From contig NZ_JAGGQU010000035.1 in assembly GCF_018613155.1 (NCBI RefSeq), positions 1 to 49,634 of the forward strand: DNA of 49,634 nt, read 5' to 3'. Below are positions 1-7,835 of this stretch, one piece after another (the first letter of the stretch is position 1; each line of letters opens with the position of its first letter). Made by a program: the position numbers and the translations under genes. This DNA is from Bacillus sp. ISL-55. Its GTDB lineage: Bacteria; Bacillota; Bacilli; Bacillales; Cytobacillaceae. The notes under the pieces were generated by a model. It searched no databases, was not told the DNA's origin, and saw only the letters and a list, made by a program, of their open reading frames with translations.

Positions 1-21
1 TTTCCTGCTCTTAGGAGTTTT

Positions 22-253
22 GGGGTAATGCAGGAGCTTTGCTTTTACCTTTTTTCCTTCTCTGCGACGTTTTGGGGTAATGCAGAGGCTTTCCTTTTAC
101 CCTTTTTCCTTCTCTGCGACGTTTTGGGGTAATGCAGGAGCTTTCCTTTTACCCTTTTTGCTTCTCTTCAGCATTTACGGGTAATGCAGAGGCTTTCCTT
201 TTACCCTTTTTGCTTCTCTTCTGCATTTTCGGGTAATGCAGAGGCTTTCCTTT
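22..253. repeat. 52-bp tandem repeat, about 4.5 copies
   Basis: The motif GGGTAATGCAG recurs with exactly 52-bp spacing: the motif-containing units begin at 22, 74, 126, 178 and 230, and the last copy is cut off near 253. Copies differ by single bases (GGAG or AGGC after the motif, TTTTC or TTTTG in the pyrimidine tract). A period of 52 is not a multiple of three, so this is not a coding repeat. It lies downstream of the hydrolase gene at 303-1166. There are no unique spacers, so it is not a CRISPR array. Confidence 0.9.
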
Positions 254-302
254 GGCGCGCAAAAGCCCGCTGAGAAACCAGCAGGCTATTTGTCTATTTG
301 GT

Positions 303-1166
303 TTAGTGCCTATCCTTCCCCACGTACTTCCCGTAGTCCGGTACCGCAATGCTGTCAAATTCCCGCACTAACTTTTCCAGGCTGTTTGACAATAAATCAC
401 CAGACATCGGCAGTCCATGTCCTGTTACCGCCGCGGCTGGTTTCAATGCTTCTAACTTAATGACTGATTCCTTGGCAGAAGTCCAATCGGGTGTCAGATA
501 TCTTGGAGGACCGCTTATTTCCTGTTCCTGTGTTAAAACTTTATACAGTGACTCCTGTTTAACGGTCACAAATGCGTCTCCTGCAATCAGTACCCGATCT
601 CTTTCCCTAAATAAAGAGACATGGCCGGGCGTATGCCCCGGTGTGTGAATCCACTTAAATTCCGGCATATGTGGAATACTTCCATCAGAAGGAAGCATTT
701 CAACATTATTCCCAAGGTCAATCGGTTCATTTGGAAAAAGAGGTGACAACTTTGCTATCAAGCCACCTTCAACGGAAGAGTCTGGTTCAGGATAACTCTT
801 TTGCCCTGTCAAATAAGGCATTTCAAGTTCATGTGCGTAAACAGGAACTTCCCAATGTTTCACCAACTCAATGATTGCTCCAACATGATCAAAATGACCA
901 TGGGTTAAAATAATCGCTTTTGGACGGCTGTTTGCCCCAAAACGCTCTTCTGTTACAGAAATAATCTCTTCTGCAGATTCAGGCATTCCCGCATCGATTA
1001 AAACAAAATCCTTTGTTTCCGGATTTCCAACCATATGAATATTGACGATCTGGACAGTATAATTAAATAGGTCTGGCAAAACCTCCATACCCACACCGCT
1101 GCCTATAGAAGTAGCAGGAATATATTTATAATCACTGCCATAGTTCATTTCCTTATCTATTTCCAT
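303..1166 (-). CDS. MBL-fold metallo-hydrolase
   Basis: A 287-residue metallo-beta-lactamase-fold hydrolase, probably cytoplasmic since no signal peptide is seen. The metal-binding signature THGHFDHVG (HxHxDH) is near residue 108. It is followed by HTPGHTPGH and GDAF, the third and fourth metal-ligand regions, and by a late TGHG. An upstream part of the frame reaches 1259, but the start at 1166 (MEIDKE) is chosen because GGAGGT lies about six bases before it. The substrate cannot be told; glyoxalase II-like, lactonase and general MBL hydrolases share these motifs. By eye it is richer in G+C than the genes to its right, and it lies outside the proposed transposon, so it is likely part of the flanking backbone. 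Confidence 0.88.
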   Translation of the reverse strand: MEIDKEMNYGSDYKYIPATSIGSGVGMEVLPDLFNYTVQIVNIHMVGNPETKDFVLIDAGMPESAEEIISVTEERFGANSRPKAIILTHGHFDHVGAIIELVKHWEVPVYAHELEMPYLTGQKSYPEPDSSVEGGLIAKLSPLFPNEPIDLGNNVEMLPSDGSIPHMPEFKWIHTPGHTPGHVSLFRERDRVLIAGDAFVTVKQESLYKVLTQEQEISGPPRYLTPDWTSAKESVIKLEALKPAAAVTGHGLPMSGDLLSNSLEKLVREFDSIAVPDYGKYVGKDRH

Positions 1167-1627
1167 CCCAATACCTCCGTAAAAACTCATTCCATACAGA
1201 GTTATTGTCTCTCTCCATAGATAATTTATGATTGGACTGCTTGGAAAAGCTGTCCCCATCTAATAATAACAGGGTTCCCCGCTCCTCCTCCCCCTTTTCC
1301 CCTCAATCGCTTCTCCCTCTAAGGCTCACGCCCCCTTAACCCTTAACTCTACTCTCACTTAAAGAATAATAACTTTCCTGCCTTTTTCACGCTTTTTTCC
1401 TCATTTGTGTACCGATTTTGCACTGAATTTGACATAAAAATAACAGGGATAATAGGGATAAGGGTTAAGGATGAAAGGGCTGGTTTTTCCCGCTTTCTTC
1501 CCTTTTTTGCTCCTGCATTTTCTTCTTCTTTTTCGTTGCGAAATCTCGTTGTATCTTGCTTTCTCACGCCTTTCTTCATGCTTTTTCCCATGCTTTTCTC
1601 GCCCTTTTATCCCTCGCTTTATCAGGC
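1167..1627. other. gene-free stretch, pyrimidine-rich
   Basis: There is no convincing gene on either strand. The short open frames here are low-complexity, rich in Phe and Ser on the plus strand and Lys and Arg on the minus strand, and lack ribosome binding sites. The stretch holds the upstream region of the hydrolase gene, and its base composition shifts from the G+C-richer left flank to the AT-rich accessory DNA. Confidence 0.5.
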
Positions 1628-1673
1628 AAAAAAAGACCGAAGGTCTGCTGAATCAGATCAGGAAACCTTCGGT
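1628..1673 (-). terminator. Rho-independent terminator (leftward)
   Basis: Read on the minus strand, ACCGAAGGT pairs with ACCTTCGGT around a loop of about 20 bases and is followed by seven T residues. It could end leftward transcripts of the cargo genes starting at 1808, although it sits just outside the proposed transposon end at 1681. Confidence 0.65.
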
Positions 1674-1680
1674 TTAGGAA

Positions 1681-1740
1681 TGTTATTTTTATTTAAGTAC
1701 CGTTATTTTTGTGTAAGGAACGGTAATTTTAGTTTGGGAC
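1681..1740 (+). repeat. Three 20-bp direct repeats; putative left end of Tn7-like transposon
   Basis: GTTATTTTTATTTAAG (1682), GTTATTTTTGTGTAAG (1702) and GGTAATTTTAGTTTGG (1722) recur at exactly 20-bp spacing. The first begins with TGT at 1681. Tn7-family ends begin with TGT and carry several TnsB-binding sites of about 20-22 bp. A related block, GGCAATTTTAGGTAG, occurs on the opposite strand near the tnsA-side end (16350-16364). That these are TnsB sites is inference. Confidence 0.5.
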
Positions 1741-1807
1741 ATAGTAGTTGATAAGGGTTTAGTTTTTTAAAGTCTTCAATTTCTTTACATAGATAGTAAA
1801 AATGGAA

Positions 1808-1996
1808 CTACTTTACTCTACGGATTGGTTTTCTTCTAACGGTATTCTCCATTCGAGCCGAAATTATCTCATAAGTCTCCTCTATAATCTTCTTATGGTG
1901 TTGATCCCAACCACCATTTTCTTTGATAACATGCAACTGTAATGCTCCACCAGATATCCACTTACCTGTTTTTTCGTTATAAACTCTGCCTTTCAT
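1808..1996 (-). CDS. small hypothetical protein (62 aa)
   Basis: A short basic protein beginning MKGRVYNEKTGKW and ending RRKPIRRVK. An AGGAGG sequence about ten bases before the ATG at 1996 supports this start; a TTG nine bases further upstream lies too close to that SD site. No family is recognised. It contains a short aromatic/Gly stretch (TGKWISGGALQLH) and a Lys/Arg-rich C-terminus that could bind nucleic acid, which is inference only. It is the leftmost gene inside the proposed transposon, and a Rho-independent terminator follows at 1628-1673. Confidence 0.6.
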   Translation of the reverse strand: MKGRVYNEKTGKWISGGALQLHVIKENGGWDQHHKKIIEETYEIISARMENTVRRKPIRRVK

Positions 1997-2148
1997 AAAA
2001 GCCAATCCTCCTATTTCCTTTATTCATCCTCAATGTATCCATGAATTGCAGACTATAATCAGCTATCTGCTTTGTCTTACGAATTGTTTAATAAACATAC
2101 ACTATAGCCTTTTTCATCGATGTAACTTTGGAAGCTCTGGCTCTTCTA

Positions 2149-2520
2149 CTATAAACCTGTTTTACTTAACCAACTATCCATGTCTGCATCAGAAACTACA
2201 TAATACTTCTCGCCGTTTGAATTATGAATCTCCTCCACTTTTACAATTGAAGGCATAGTGGAAATTATTTCTTTCCTACGTTTCTCTGTCAAACGCCCAA
2301 CCGTATCCTTGAAATAGCGGTCAATCCAAGAGTATCCACTTTGACCATCTACCTCAATGTACAGAATAAGACGGGATGGTTTGAAATTGTCTCCCCAGCC
2401 AAACCCTCTTGGGGAATGAGTGTACCCATTCTTGTATTTGGTTCTGGTTCCTTTTTTGACTCGTTGAGACAAGTAAAATTCTCCCTCTTCATATCTAACT
2501 TCTAAACATGTTGCTAACAT
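2149..2520 (-). CDS. hypothetical protein (123 aa)
   Basis: A soluble-looking protein of 123 residues with no signal peptide or membrane segment. It has an N-terminal beta-rich half (YEEGEFYLSQRVKKG, then GFGWGDNFKPSRLILYIEVDGQ) and a more charged C-terminal half. An AAAGGAGC SD-like sequence lies 11 bases before the ATG. No family is recognised. It is cargo of the proposed Tn7-like element, in the same orientation as its neighbours, with a 111-bp gap to the gene at its right. A defence or accessory role would be a guess from position alone. Confidence 0.65.
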   Translation of the reverse strand: MLATCLEVRYEEGEFYLSQRVKKGTRTKYKNGYTHSPRGFGWGDNFKPSRLILYIEVDGQSGYSWIDRYFKDTVGRLTEKRRKEIISTMPSIVKVEEIHNSNGEKYYVVSDADMDSWLSKTGL

Positions 2521-2631
2521 AGCGACCTGCTCCTTTCAAATCATTATGAGTGAACTCATATTCTTAATATATCGGAGGTCAAGTTGCTTATCTTGGAAAC
2601 AGTTTTTGAAATTTCCTGAATAACTATACCT

Positions 2632-3984
2632 TTAATCCATTTCGTATTGAAATGCTTTTAGAATTTGCTGATTTATTGAATAAATAAATTCTACACTATC
2701 CAAGAAATCGTAAAACAAGTATGTTCTAAGTAAAAGGTTATACAATTGCTCATGAAAACCAATTTTAGCAACATAGAGGTCTAACAAACCCTTTTCTCTG
2801 AAATAACCCCTGCTAATCTTTTCTCTAAAAAACATATAATGAGAAGTTTTTTCGAACGGCTGAATATCTTTGTTCTCAACAAGAGTTAGAAAATCCCGCA
2901 CAATAGCCATCGTCTGCTTCCCCTTGTATTTCGCCTTACTCATAAAAATCTCTCTGAAATATACTTTGACATCCTGCAAGCAATTTGAGAAACAGTACCT
3001 TCCACCAAAGGAACCCATAATGTTAATGATTTTACGGGTTTCTACTAACTTCTTTTCATATTCATAAATTGAATGTCCCTCGGTGATCATATTCTTTGAT
3101 AATCCTATTTCTTCTTCTGACAGGAGAATCTTGTCTGCTCTATACTTTTCATTTAACGGGCAAAATAAGTTAGCATCTTCCTCTATCTCTAACATCAAAA
3201 TATCCAGAATATCTAACTCCTCGTAGTATCTACTGCAGTGATTTCTATATGCTGTAAAATACTCCGTAAGTATATTTGAACTAAGACTACTATGTGACTG
3301 TTGCTCTGCTCTTTTTCTTTCCAATTGTTTATTAAATAAGCCAAACAACGTATCAATTTTGTCAGATAGATTATTAAAGATTACCTGCTTATCGTTGATA
3401 TTCGAGTTTACTATAACCCGATACACCAAAATTTGAAGGAGACTGTCAGATGCATAATCTATATAGTCTTTTATATATCTGGGGTTCCTGTAGCTTATCC
3501 CACCTGCTTTAAATGCATTCACTTCATCAAACATTACTCTTACAATCGTCTCATTTAGTCTATTTAATTCCATTAAGACGTTTTGAGTAGAAAATGAATA
3601 ATCTCTTATCATTTTGCGATTCTTTACAAGTTCCAATGACAAATCCAAAAGTTTGTAGCCAGGGTGTTCACTCATGAACTCGTTCGTAAATCCTTCAGTT
3701 ATATCATCAGTGATAAGAAAATTATCAAATTTTCTATCCAAATCATTTTTGCCGATATTAGAAACAATCTGTCTTTCTGGTGAAATATTTAACAGATAAT
3801 TCAGCAGTTCTGCTTTTTCTTTCATCTCCAATAATTCATAAGGAAAGTCTTTAAATACACTTTCTTTATTGGTTAATTTCATTATCAAGGGCTTTAATCT
3901 ATTCTCTTGTCCCTTCTTTAATTCCGCCTCCTTTGAGTCGGGCTTAAATCGTTCAATATAGTAATCAAGTAATTTCTTGTCCAA
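2632..3984 (-). CDS. hypothetical protein (450 aa), transposon cargo
   Basis: A 450-residue, largely alpha-helical and charged protein with no recognised motif, signal peptide or membrane segment. A TTG start at 3984 fits the frame (MDKKLLDYY) with GGTGG four bases upstream. A Cys-containing patch (RYCFSNCLQDVKVYF) sits near residue 335. It lies between the terminator of the qat operon and the left end of the proposed transposon and is probably transcribed separately. Large helical unknown proteins are common cargo in such elements. A defence role is possible, but nothing in the sequence shows it. Confidence 0.7.
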   Translation of the reverse strand: MDKKLLDYYIERFKPDSKEAELKKGQENRLKPLIMKLTNKESVFKDFPYELLEMKEKAELLNYLLNISPERQIVSNIGKNDLDRKFDNFLITDDITEGFTNEFMSEHPGYKLLDLSLELVKNRKMIRDYSFSTQNVLMELNRLNETIVRVMFDEVNAFKAGGISYRNPRYIKDYIDYASDSLLQILVYRVIVNSNINDKQVIFNNLSDKIDTLFGLFNKQLERKRAEQQSHSSLSSNILTEYFTAYRNHCSRYYEELDILDILMLEIEEDANLFCPLNEKYRADKILLSEEEIGLSKNMITEGHSIYEYEKKLVETRKIINIMGSFGGRYCFSNCLQDVKVYFREIFMSKAKYKGKQTMAIVRDFLTLVENKDIQPFEKTSHYMFFREKISRGYFREKGLLDLYVAKIGFHEQLYNLLLRTYLFYDFLDSVEFIYSINQQILKAFQYEMD

Positions 3985-4088
3985 CTAACCACCACATTTT
4001 TGAGATGAATTATCATCATAAATTTTATTGTTAAATACACTAACCTAATAAAGAATTATTCTATTTACTACATAAATAAGGCCCTGGA

Positions 4089-4265
4089 CTAATCCAAATC
4101 ATCTAATGAAATCACTTCACCGTTTCCTGTATTCACTTCAAATTGACAATCCAATTTCCCGCATAAAACATATCGTTTTTGCTCAAAGTCATAGACATAG
4201 TAGGGCTGTATCTCAAACAATTCTTTGCTTTTTTCATACGCCTCTACTTTCGTGATCTCTATTTT
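4089..4265 (-). pseudogene. 3' remnant of an unidentified gene
   Basis: An open frame of 58 codons ends in TAG at 4089 and reads KIEITKVEAYEKS... to ...VISLDDLD. Its composition looks like a real protein, including YYVYDFEQKRYVLCGKLDC. There is no ATG, GTG or TTG start and no SD site, and an in-frame TAA occurs a few codons upstream. It therefore looks like the C-terminal part of a gene whose 5' part was lost. The family is not recognised. Confidence 0.45.
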
Positions 4266-4336
4266 ATTGGTGCTTGAAATTGATTATATTCTTTGTCATG
4301 TAAATCTAACGATTAAGAATTTTATAGTATGTAATA

Positions 4337-4366
4337 AGGCACTAACAAACAGCCCTGTTAGTGCCT
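4337..4366 (-). terminator. Inverted repeat, likely terminator of the qat operon
   Basis: AGGCACTAACA and TGTTAGTGCCT form a perfect 11-bp stem with an 8-base loop, 25 bases after the stop codon of the phosphatase gene at 4391. On the minus strand it is followed by only a short T-rich run (TTATTA), so it is a plausible but not ideal intrinsic terminator. Confidence 0.6.
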
Positions 4367-4390
4367 ATATTTATCAATCAGACTTCATAG

Positions 4391-4972
4391 TTACTTCATA
4401 TAGTTAGTATCTTTCCATACCCTACTAACATTAATCAACCTATTTTCCAGAAAAGATAGTTTATATATGTCAGGCATTCCAAGTTCTTTCCAGAAATGAA
4501 AATCAAATTTCCTGTCAAAGTAGTTCATTATTAAAACCATGATGTTACCATGTGTTCCAACAACAATATTCTTCCCTTGGTACTTTTCTAATATTTGAAG
4601 TGTGACATTAACACCTCTTTTTTGAGCAATAATATTTGACTCTCCACCATCGAATGCAAAGTTTTCATTTTCCCATACTTTTGTAATAGCATGGGTAAAA
4701 TCCTCCACAGGACTTATAGACAACTTTCGTTCCTTTAAGTCATCTACTATTTCAATCTCAATTCCTATATGCTTAGCAATTCCTTCAACAGTTTGAAATG
4801 CACGTTTATATGGACTTGAACAAACAAATTCAATATTTTCCTTCGTTAATAATTCGGTGACAACTTTAGCATCGTAAGCACCTTGATTTGATAATGGTCT
4901 TTCTAATTCTTCTGGTGTATAAGTAGAGTGTGCATGCCTTACAAAGTACAAGTTAGTAATCAGCTCTATCAT
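4391..4972 (-). CDS. histidine phosphatase family protein coupled to qatD
   Basis: A 193-residue member of the histidine phosphatase (phosphoglycerate mutase-like) superfamily. The catalytic RHxH-type motif is FVRHAHS at residues 10-16, followed by ERPLSNQG, SSPYKRAFQT with the conserved Arg, and a second catalytic His in VGTHGN near residue 141. The family transfers phosphate through a phosphohistidine; the substrate here is unknown. Its start overlaps the qatD stop by four bases (ATGA), so it is translated with the Qat operon and is last before the terminator. It is not one of the four known Qat genes, so it may be an added component or regulator, which is inference. Confidence 0.85.
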   Translation of the reverse strand: MIELITNLYFVRHAHSTYTPEELERPLSNQGAYDAKVVTELLTKENIEFVCSSPYKRAFQTVEGIAKHIGIEIEIVDDLKERKLSISPVEDFTHAITKVWENENFAFDGGESNIIAQKRGVNVTLQILEKYQGKNIVVGTHGNIMVLIMNYFDRKFDFHFWKELGMPDIYKLSFLENRLINVSRVWKDTNYMK

Positions 4973-5706
4973 CCCTTTAATTGATTAACAAGCAATCTAT
5001 TTAAGTTTTGAAAAACAATCTCTCTCAAATTTTCTACTCCCAAGAAATGTTCAAAATCTCTATATACAGATGGAATATCACCAGGAATAATATGACGGTT
5101 GTTTACTTTGCCGTAAGGCCCATCTGTTTCAATTAATATCCGTTCCAACGGGGTATTGCTTATGATTTCTTTTCCCTTTTTTGATTTAAGCATTGAAGGG
5201 TTTAAAGATAAGTAATAACCAGATGCAAGGATGTCTTTTAATAAACTAATGCTACCTGAATACCAGTGAAATACTGCATATTTTACTTGGTAGTCATTTA
5301 AGATTATCAATACATCCTTTTCTGCACACCTTGAATGAATCGACATTATTTTGTTGCATTCGTTAGCTTTTTGACAAATGTAGCGAAAGACTTTGATTTG
5401 TTCATCTCGATACTTATAAAATCTTTTTGAGAAATCCAGTCCAACTTCACCTAAATATCTTGTTTCACCTATTTGTCTATCAAATTCTTTTCTGTTAAAA
5501 GGTTTTATTTCAACCATTTCTGGATGATATCCCAAAGCAATTTTGACATACTTTGAATCAGAGAAGGTTTCTTTAGACTTCCTATAAACTTCGGGGAAGT
5601 TTGTAACGAAAAGAGCGTAAATTTTATTCGTGTGATAGTATTCGTAAACTTCCTTGTAGTTTTCGTAATAGTCAATATGGACATGAAAATCAACGTAATT
5701 CTGCAT
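4969..5706 (-). CDS. qatD: QatD, TatD-family metal-dependent hydrolase
   Basis: A 245-residue TatD-like amidohydrolase-fold nuclease. The N-terminal metal motif is VDFHVH (H8, H10). LGYHPE is near residue 80, GEVGLDF near 108 (metal-bridging Glu), IHSR near 143, FHWYSGS near 170 and IETDGPYG near 212. All of these are canonical for TatD enzymes, so it should be catalytically active. TatD proteins act as exonucleases or deoxyribonucleases; in the QatABCD anti-phage system QatD is the TatD-like effector or processing enzyme. It overlaps qatC by 17 bases and the downstream phosphatase gene by four. AAGGAA precedes its ATG. Confidence 0.88.
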   Translation of the reverse strand: MQNYVDFHVHIDYYENYKEVYEYYHTNKIYALFVTNFPEVYRKSKETFSDSKYVKIALGYHPEMVEIKPFNRKEFDRQIGETRYLGEVGLDFSKRFYKYRDEQIKVFRYICQKANECNKIMSIHSRCAEKDVLIILNDYQVKYAVFHWYSGSISLLKDILASGYYLSLNPSMLKSKKGKEIISNTPLERILIETDGPYGKVNNRHIIPGDIPSVYRDFEHFLGVENLREIVFQNLNRLLVNQLKG

Positions 5707-7102
5707 GTCGTTCCTTTAATCCCATGTATTTCTTTAGCTCTCCATTATTTTTTTCATCTTCATACTCTACCATCGAGATTAGCTCTTTTATAGAAGTACG
5801 ATATACACGTTCATAAGAGTCTAATTCCGCATTTGATAGTGGCCCTTGCTGTCGAAGTAATTTTCTAATAAAAACTGAGTTTTGTTCATTGTCTACGAAT
5901 CTTCTTATTGTATATAACACAGCTTTTAGGTCGCTTGCTTTTCCATCAAACTTTATGTTTCCCTCTAAAAATTCACTATCCAATGAGTAGTTAGAATTAT
6001 AATGATCATCAGTAAACCCATTTACAACAAATGAGGCTCGCCTAATTAAACAAGGATAACAATAACCACAATTTAATGGAGGACTAATTCCGTCATATCT
6101 TGATTGACAAGGATGGGAGCAAGACAATGTTTCTTTATACATCCCTTTAAATACCTCATTATTCTGATGTTCAGAAATAATTTCACCCTTAGACTTTGTA
6201 GAGTAGAAATTTTCTACCCTATGATCTATTTCTAATTTATTTAGTAACTCATTTACTAAGCCGATGAAATAAGGATGTGTAGTCCTTGTGCTACAACTTC
6301 CACTTCTACTTTGTGTCAAAGGAACATTTATACCTATAAATCCATTTTCAGGTATATAAACGGGTGTGTCTTTACCAATTATTGAAGCAACTGCAATCGC
6401 ACCAGTAATAAAAAGAAATGATCTACTTCTACTTGTGCTTTCTCCAAATATATTATTTGAACCTACATTAGAAGGTCTTCTTGGGGAGACATTAAATTGG
6501 ATAAAATCCATCTCTTTCTGACTGTATTGATCTTGAATTGATTCGATAAGAGAAGATTGTCTTCTTAGTAGTAATGGGTATTCTTTAAATCCTACAAATA
6601 AAGGGTTTCTACTACCTTCCATAAGCGTTAAAGCTCCACAGAATGAATCTACCCCTCCAGAAAACAAAGAGACACAATCATAAGAGGAAGGATCTTTGAT
6701 ATTATATTTTTTATTAACCTTATCCCCTCTAAGCCTTTCCTCTGTACGATAAAAAGAAATATTCCATGTGTCACCGCTCAGAAAGGATAGGGTTTCTTCC
6801 AATTCTTTTTTAACAGATATCCATTTATCAATCTCCAAAACAGGGATATGTAGATTTAATTCTCTACTCCACCCGTCTTTTGCTGTTTTTCTTGGGATTT
6901 TTTTGTCGGTTGTAAAAACAGCTATTCCCACTAACAATAAATCTTCAACAACCTTTGATAAACTTAGTTTACTGAACATTCTCCATAGGTTTTCTACGTC
7001 AGTTTTAATATTAGATTTGTTGTTTTTTGATGTTAAATTAAATACCACACTACTGCCCGTATCTACTTGCTGTTCATTCTTGACGAACCAAATACTGCTC
7101 AT
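5690..7102 (-). CDS. qatC: QatC, QueC-like 7-cyano-7-deazaguanine synthase homologue
   Basis: A 470-residue PP-loop protein. The nucleotide-binding motif SLFSGGVDSF is at residues 145-154 (SGGxDS), as in QueC enzymes, which make preQ0 using ATP. A cysteine cluster near residues 335-360 (CSHPCQ, then CGYCYPC) matches the zinc site of QueC. The protein is about twice the length of QueC, with extra N- and C-terminal regions, as in the defence homologue QatC. It overlaps qatB by four bases (ATGA) and qatD by 17, showing tight translational coupling. GGGGTG lies about seven bases before the ATG. The family assignment is confident; the exact chemistry in defence is not settled by the sequence. Confidence 0.9.
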   Translation of the reverse strand: MSSIWFVKNEQQVDTGSSVVFNLTSKNNKSNIKTDVENLWRMFSKLSLSKVVEDLLLVGIAVFTTDKKIPRKTAKDGWSRELNLHIPVLEIDKWISVKKELEETLSFLSGDTWNISFYRTEERLRGDKVNKKYNIKDPSSYDCVSLFSGGVDSFCGALTLMEGSRNPLFVGFKEYPLLLRRQSSLIESIQDQYSQKEMDFIQFNVSPRRPSNVGSNNIFGESTSRSRSFLFITGAIAVASIIGKDTPVYIPENGFIGINVPLTQSRSGSCSTRTTHPYFIGLVNELLNKLEIDHRVENFYSTKSKGEIISEHQNNEVFKGMYKETLSCSHPCQSRYDGISPPLNCGYCYPCLIRRASFVVNGFTDDHYNSNYSLDSEFLEGNIKFDGKASDLKAVLYTIRRFVDNEQNSVFIRKLLRQQGPLSNAELDSYERVYRTSIKELISMVEYEDEKNNGELKKYMGLKERHAELR

Positions 7103-7818
7103 TCTGAATCACCCCACATTTCAAAGATTCCCCATATTTCTTCACACTTATTTTCGAGATATTGTCTTCCTTCTCTTCCCTTCCAATCAATATTCTTCAA
7201 GGCATCAGGTTTGTAACTCTCCGAAACTTCAAGTCTAATAAACTCTTTTATCCTCTCCTGCATTCTTATAGCTTCTGTAATATCCTTACACATGGAATTT
7301 ATTTTTTCAGCAAAGTTAGTAAAAAATGAAACCTCTACATATTTTGTTAAATAATCCATTATGAATACATCAGTCTCTATATTTGCAAAGGCTTCTTCGA
7401 GTTCTTCTTCACTTCTTACACTTCCCATCATCTCTTCCATATACTCTTGCATCGCCTGGTTTGCAATGGATTGTTGAAGAGAATTTGTACCCTCTGAAAA
7501 ATAATCTATTAAACCTTCAAATACTGCTTGTGGCCCTTTGCCTATTAGGTGGGATAAACCCACTTGATCAAGAGCGTTATTTAAACCGATGCTTCTTACT
7601 AAATTTCCAAAACTTATTGCCTTGGAACCAGATGCTCCTATTGCTGTATTCCCTTCATTTCTTGAACCATTACTTCCACCAGTTGCCTTTGAAAAATTTG
7701 ACATAGCCTTACCGATAGAGCTACCGCTATAATTGTTTCGGTTCATATTCGAGACAGCTCTCTTCGTATCAGCCCATAAATGTCCAGTTGGCGGTAAATA
7801 CCCTTTTGATGTACCCAT
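7099..7818 (-). CDS. qatB: QatB, Qat anti-phage system associated protein
   Basis: A 239-residue protein beginning MGTSKGYLPPTGHLW. The N-terminal 80 residues are rich in Gly, Ser and Asn (SNFSKATGGSNGSRNEG), and a helical C-terminal half follows. This short Ser-rich opening followed by a helical domain is the form I associate with QatB. No catalytic motif is visible. The assignment depends mainly on its place between a KAP ATPase gene and a QueC-like gene, overlapping the latter by four bases. A GGGGG SD-like run precedes the ATG. Its biochemical role is unknown. Confidence 0.85.
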   Translation of the reverse strand: MGTSKGYLPPTGHLWADTKRAVSNMNRNNYSGSSIGKAMSNFSKATGGSNGSRNEGNTAIGASGSKAISFGNLVRSIGLNNALDQVGLSHLIGKGPQAVFEGLIDYFSEGTNSLQQSIANQAMQEYMEEMMGSVRSEEELEEAFANIETDVFIMDYLTKYVEVSFFTNFAEKINSMCKDITEAIRMQERIKEFIRLEVSESYKPDALKNIDWKGREGRQYLENKCEEIWGIFEMWGDSE

Positions 7819-7835
7819 ACTTATCCCCCTAATAC

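Noticed and set aside
22-253. CRISPR array
   Set aside because: The units are near-identical over the full period without unique spacers, and no cas genes are present; the Cas4-like nuclease at 39-40 kb stands alone.
1442-1470. Homing-endonuclease site resembling I-SceI (AGGGATAATAGGGATAAG)
   Set aside because: It matches the 18-bp site only in part and no related endonuclease gene is nearby; it looks like a short direct repeat.
1355-1751. Several open frames on both strands
   Set aside because: All are low complexity (Lys/Arg on minus, Phe/Ser on plus), overlap each other and lack SD sites.
4225-4407. 60-codon plus-strand open frame
   Set aside because: It overlaps the remnant gene and the terminator on the opposite strand and has no SD site.
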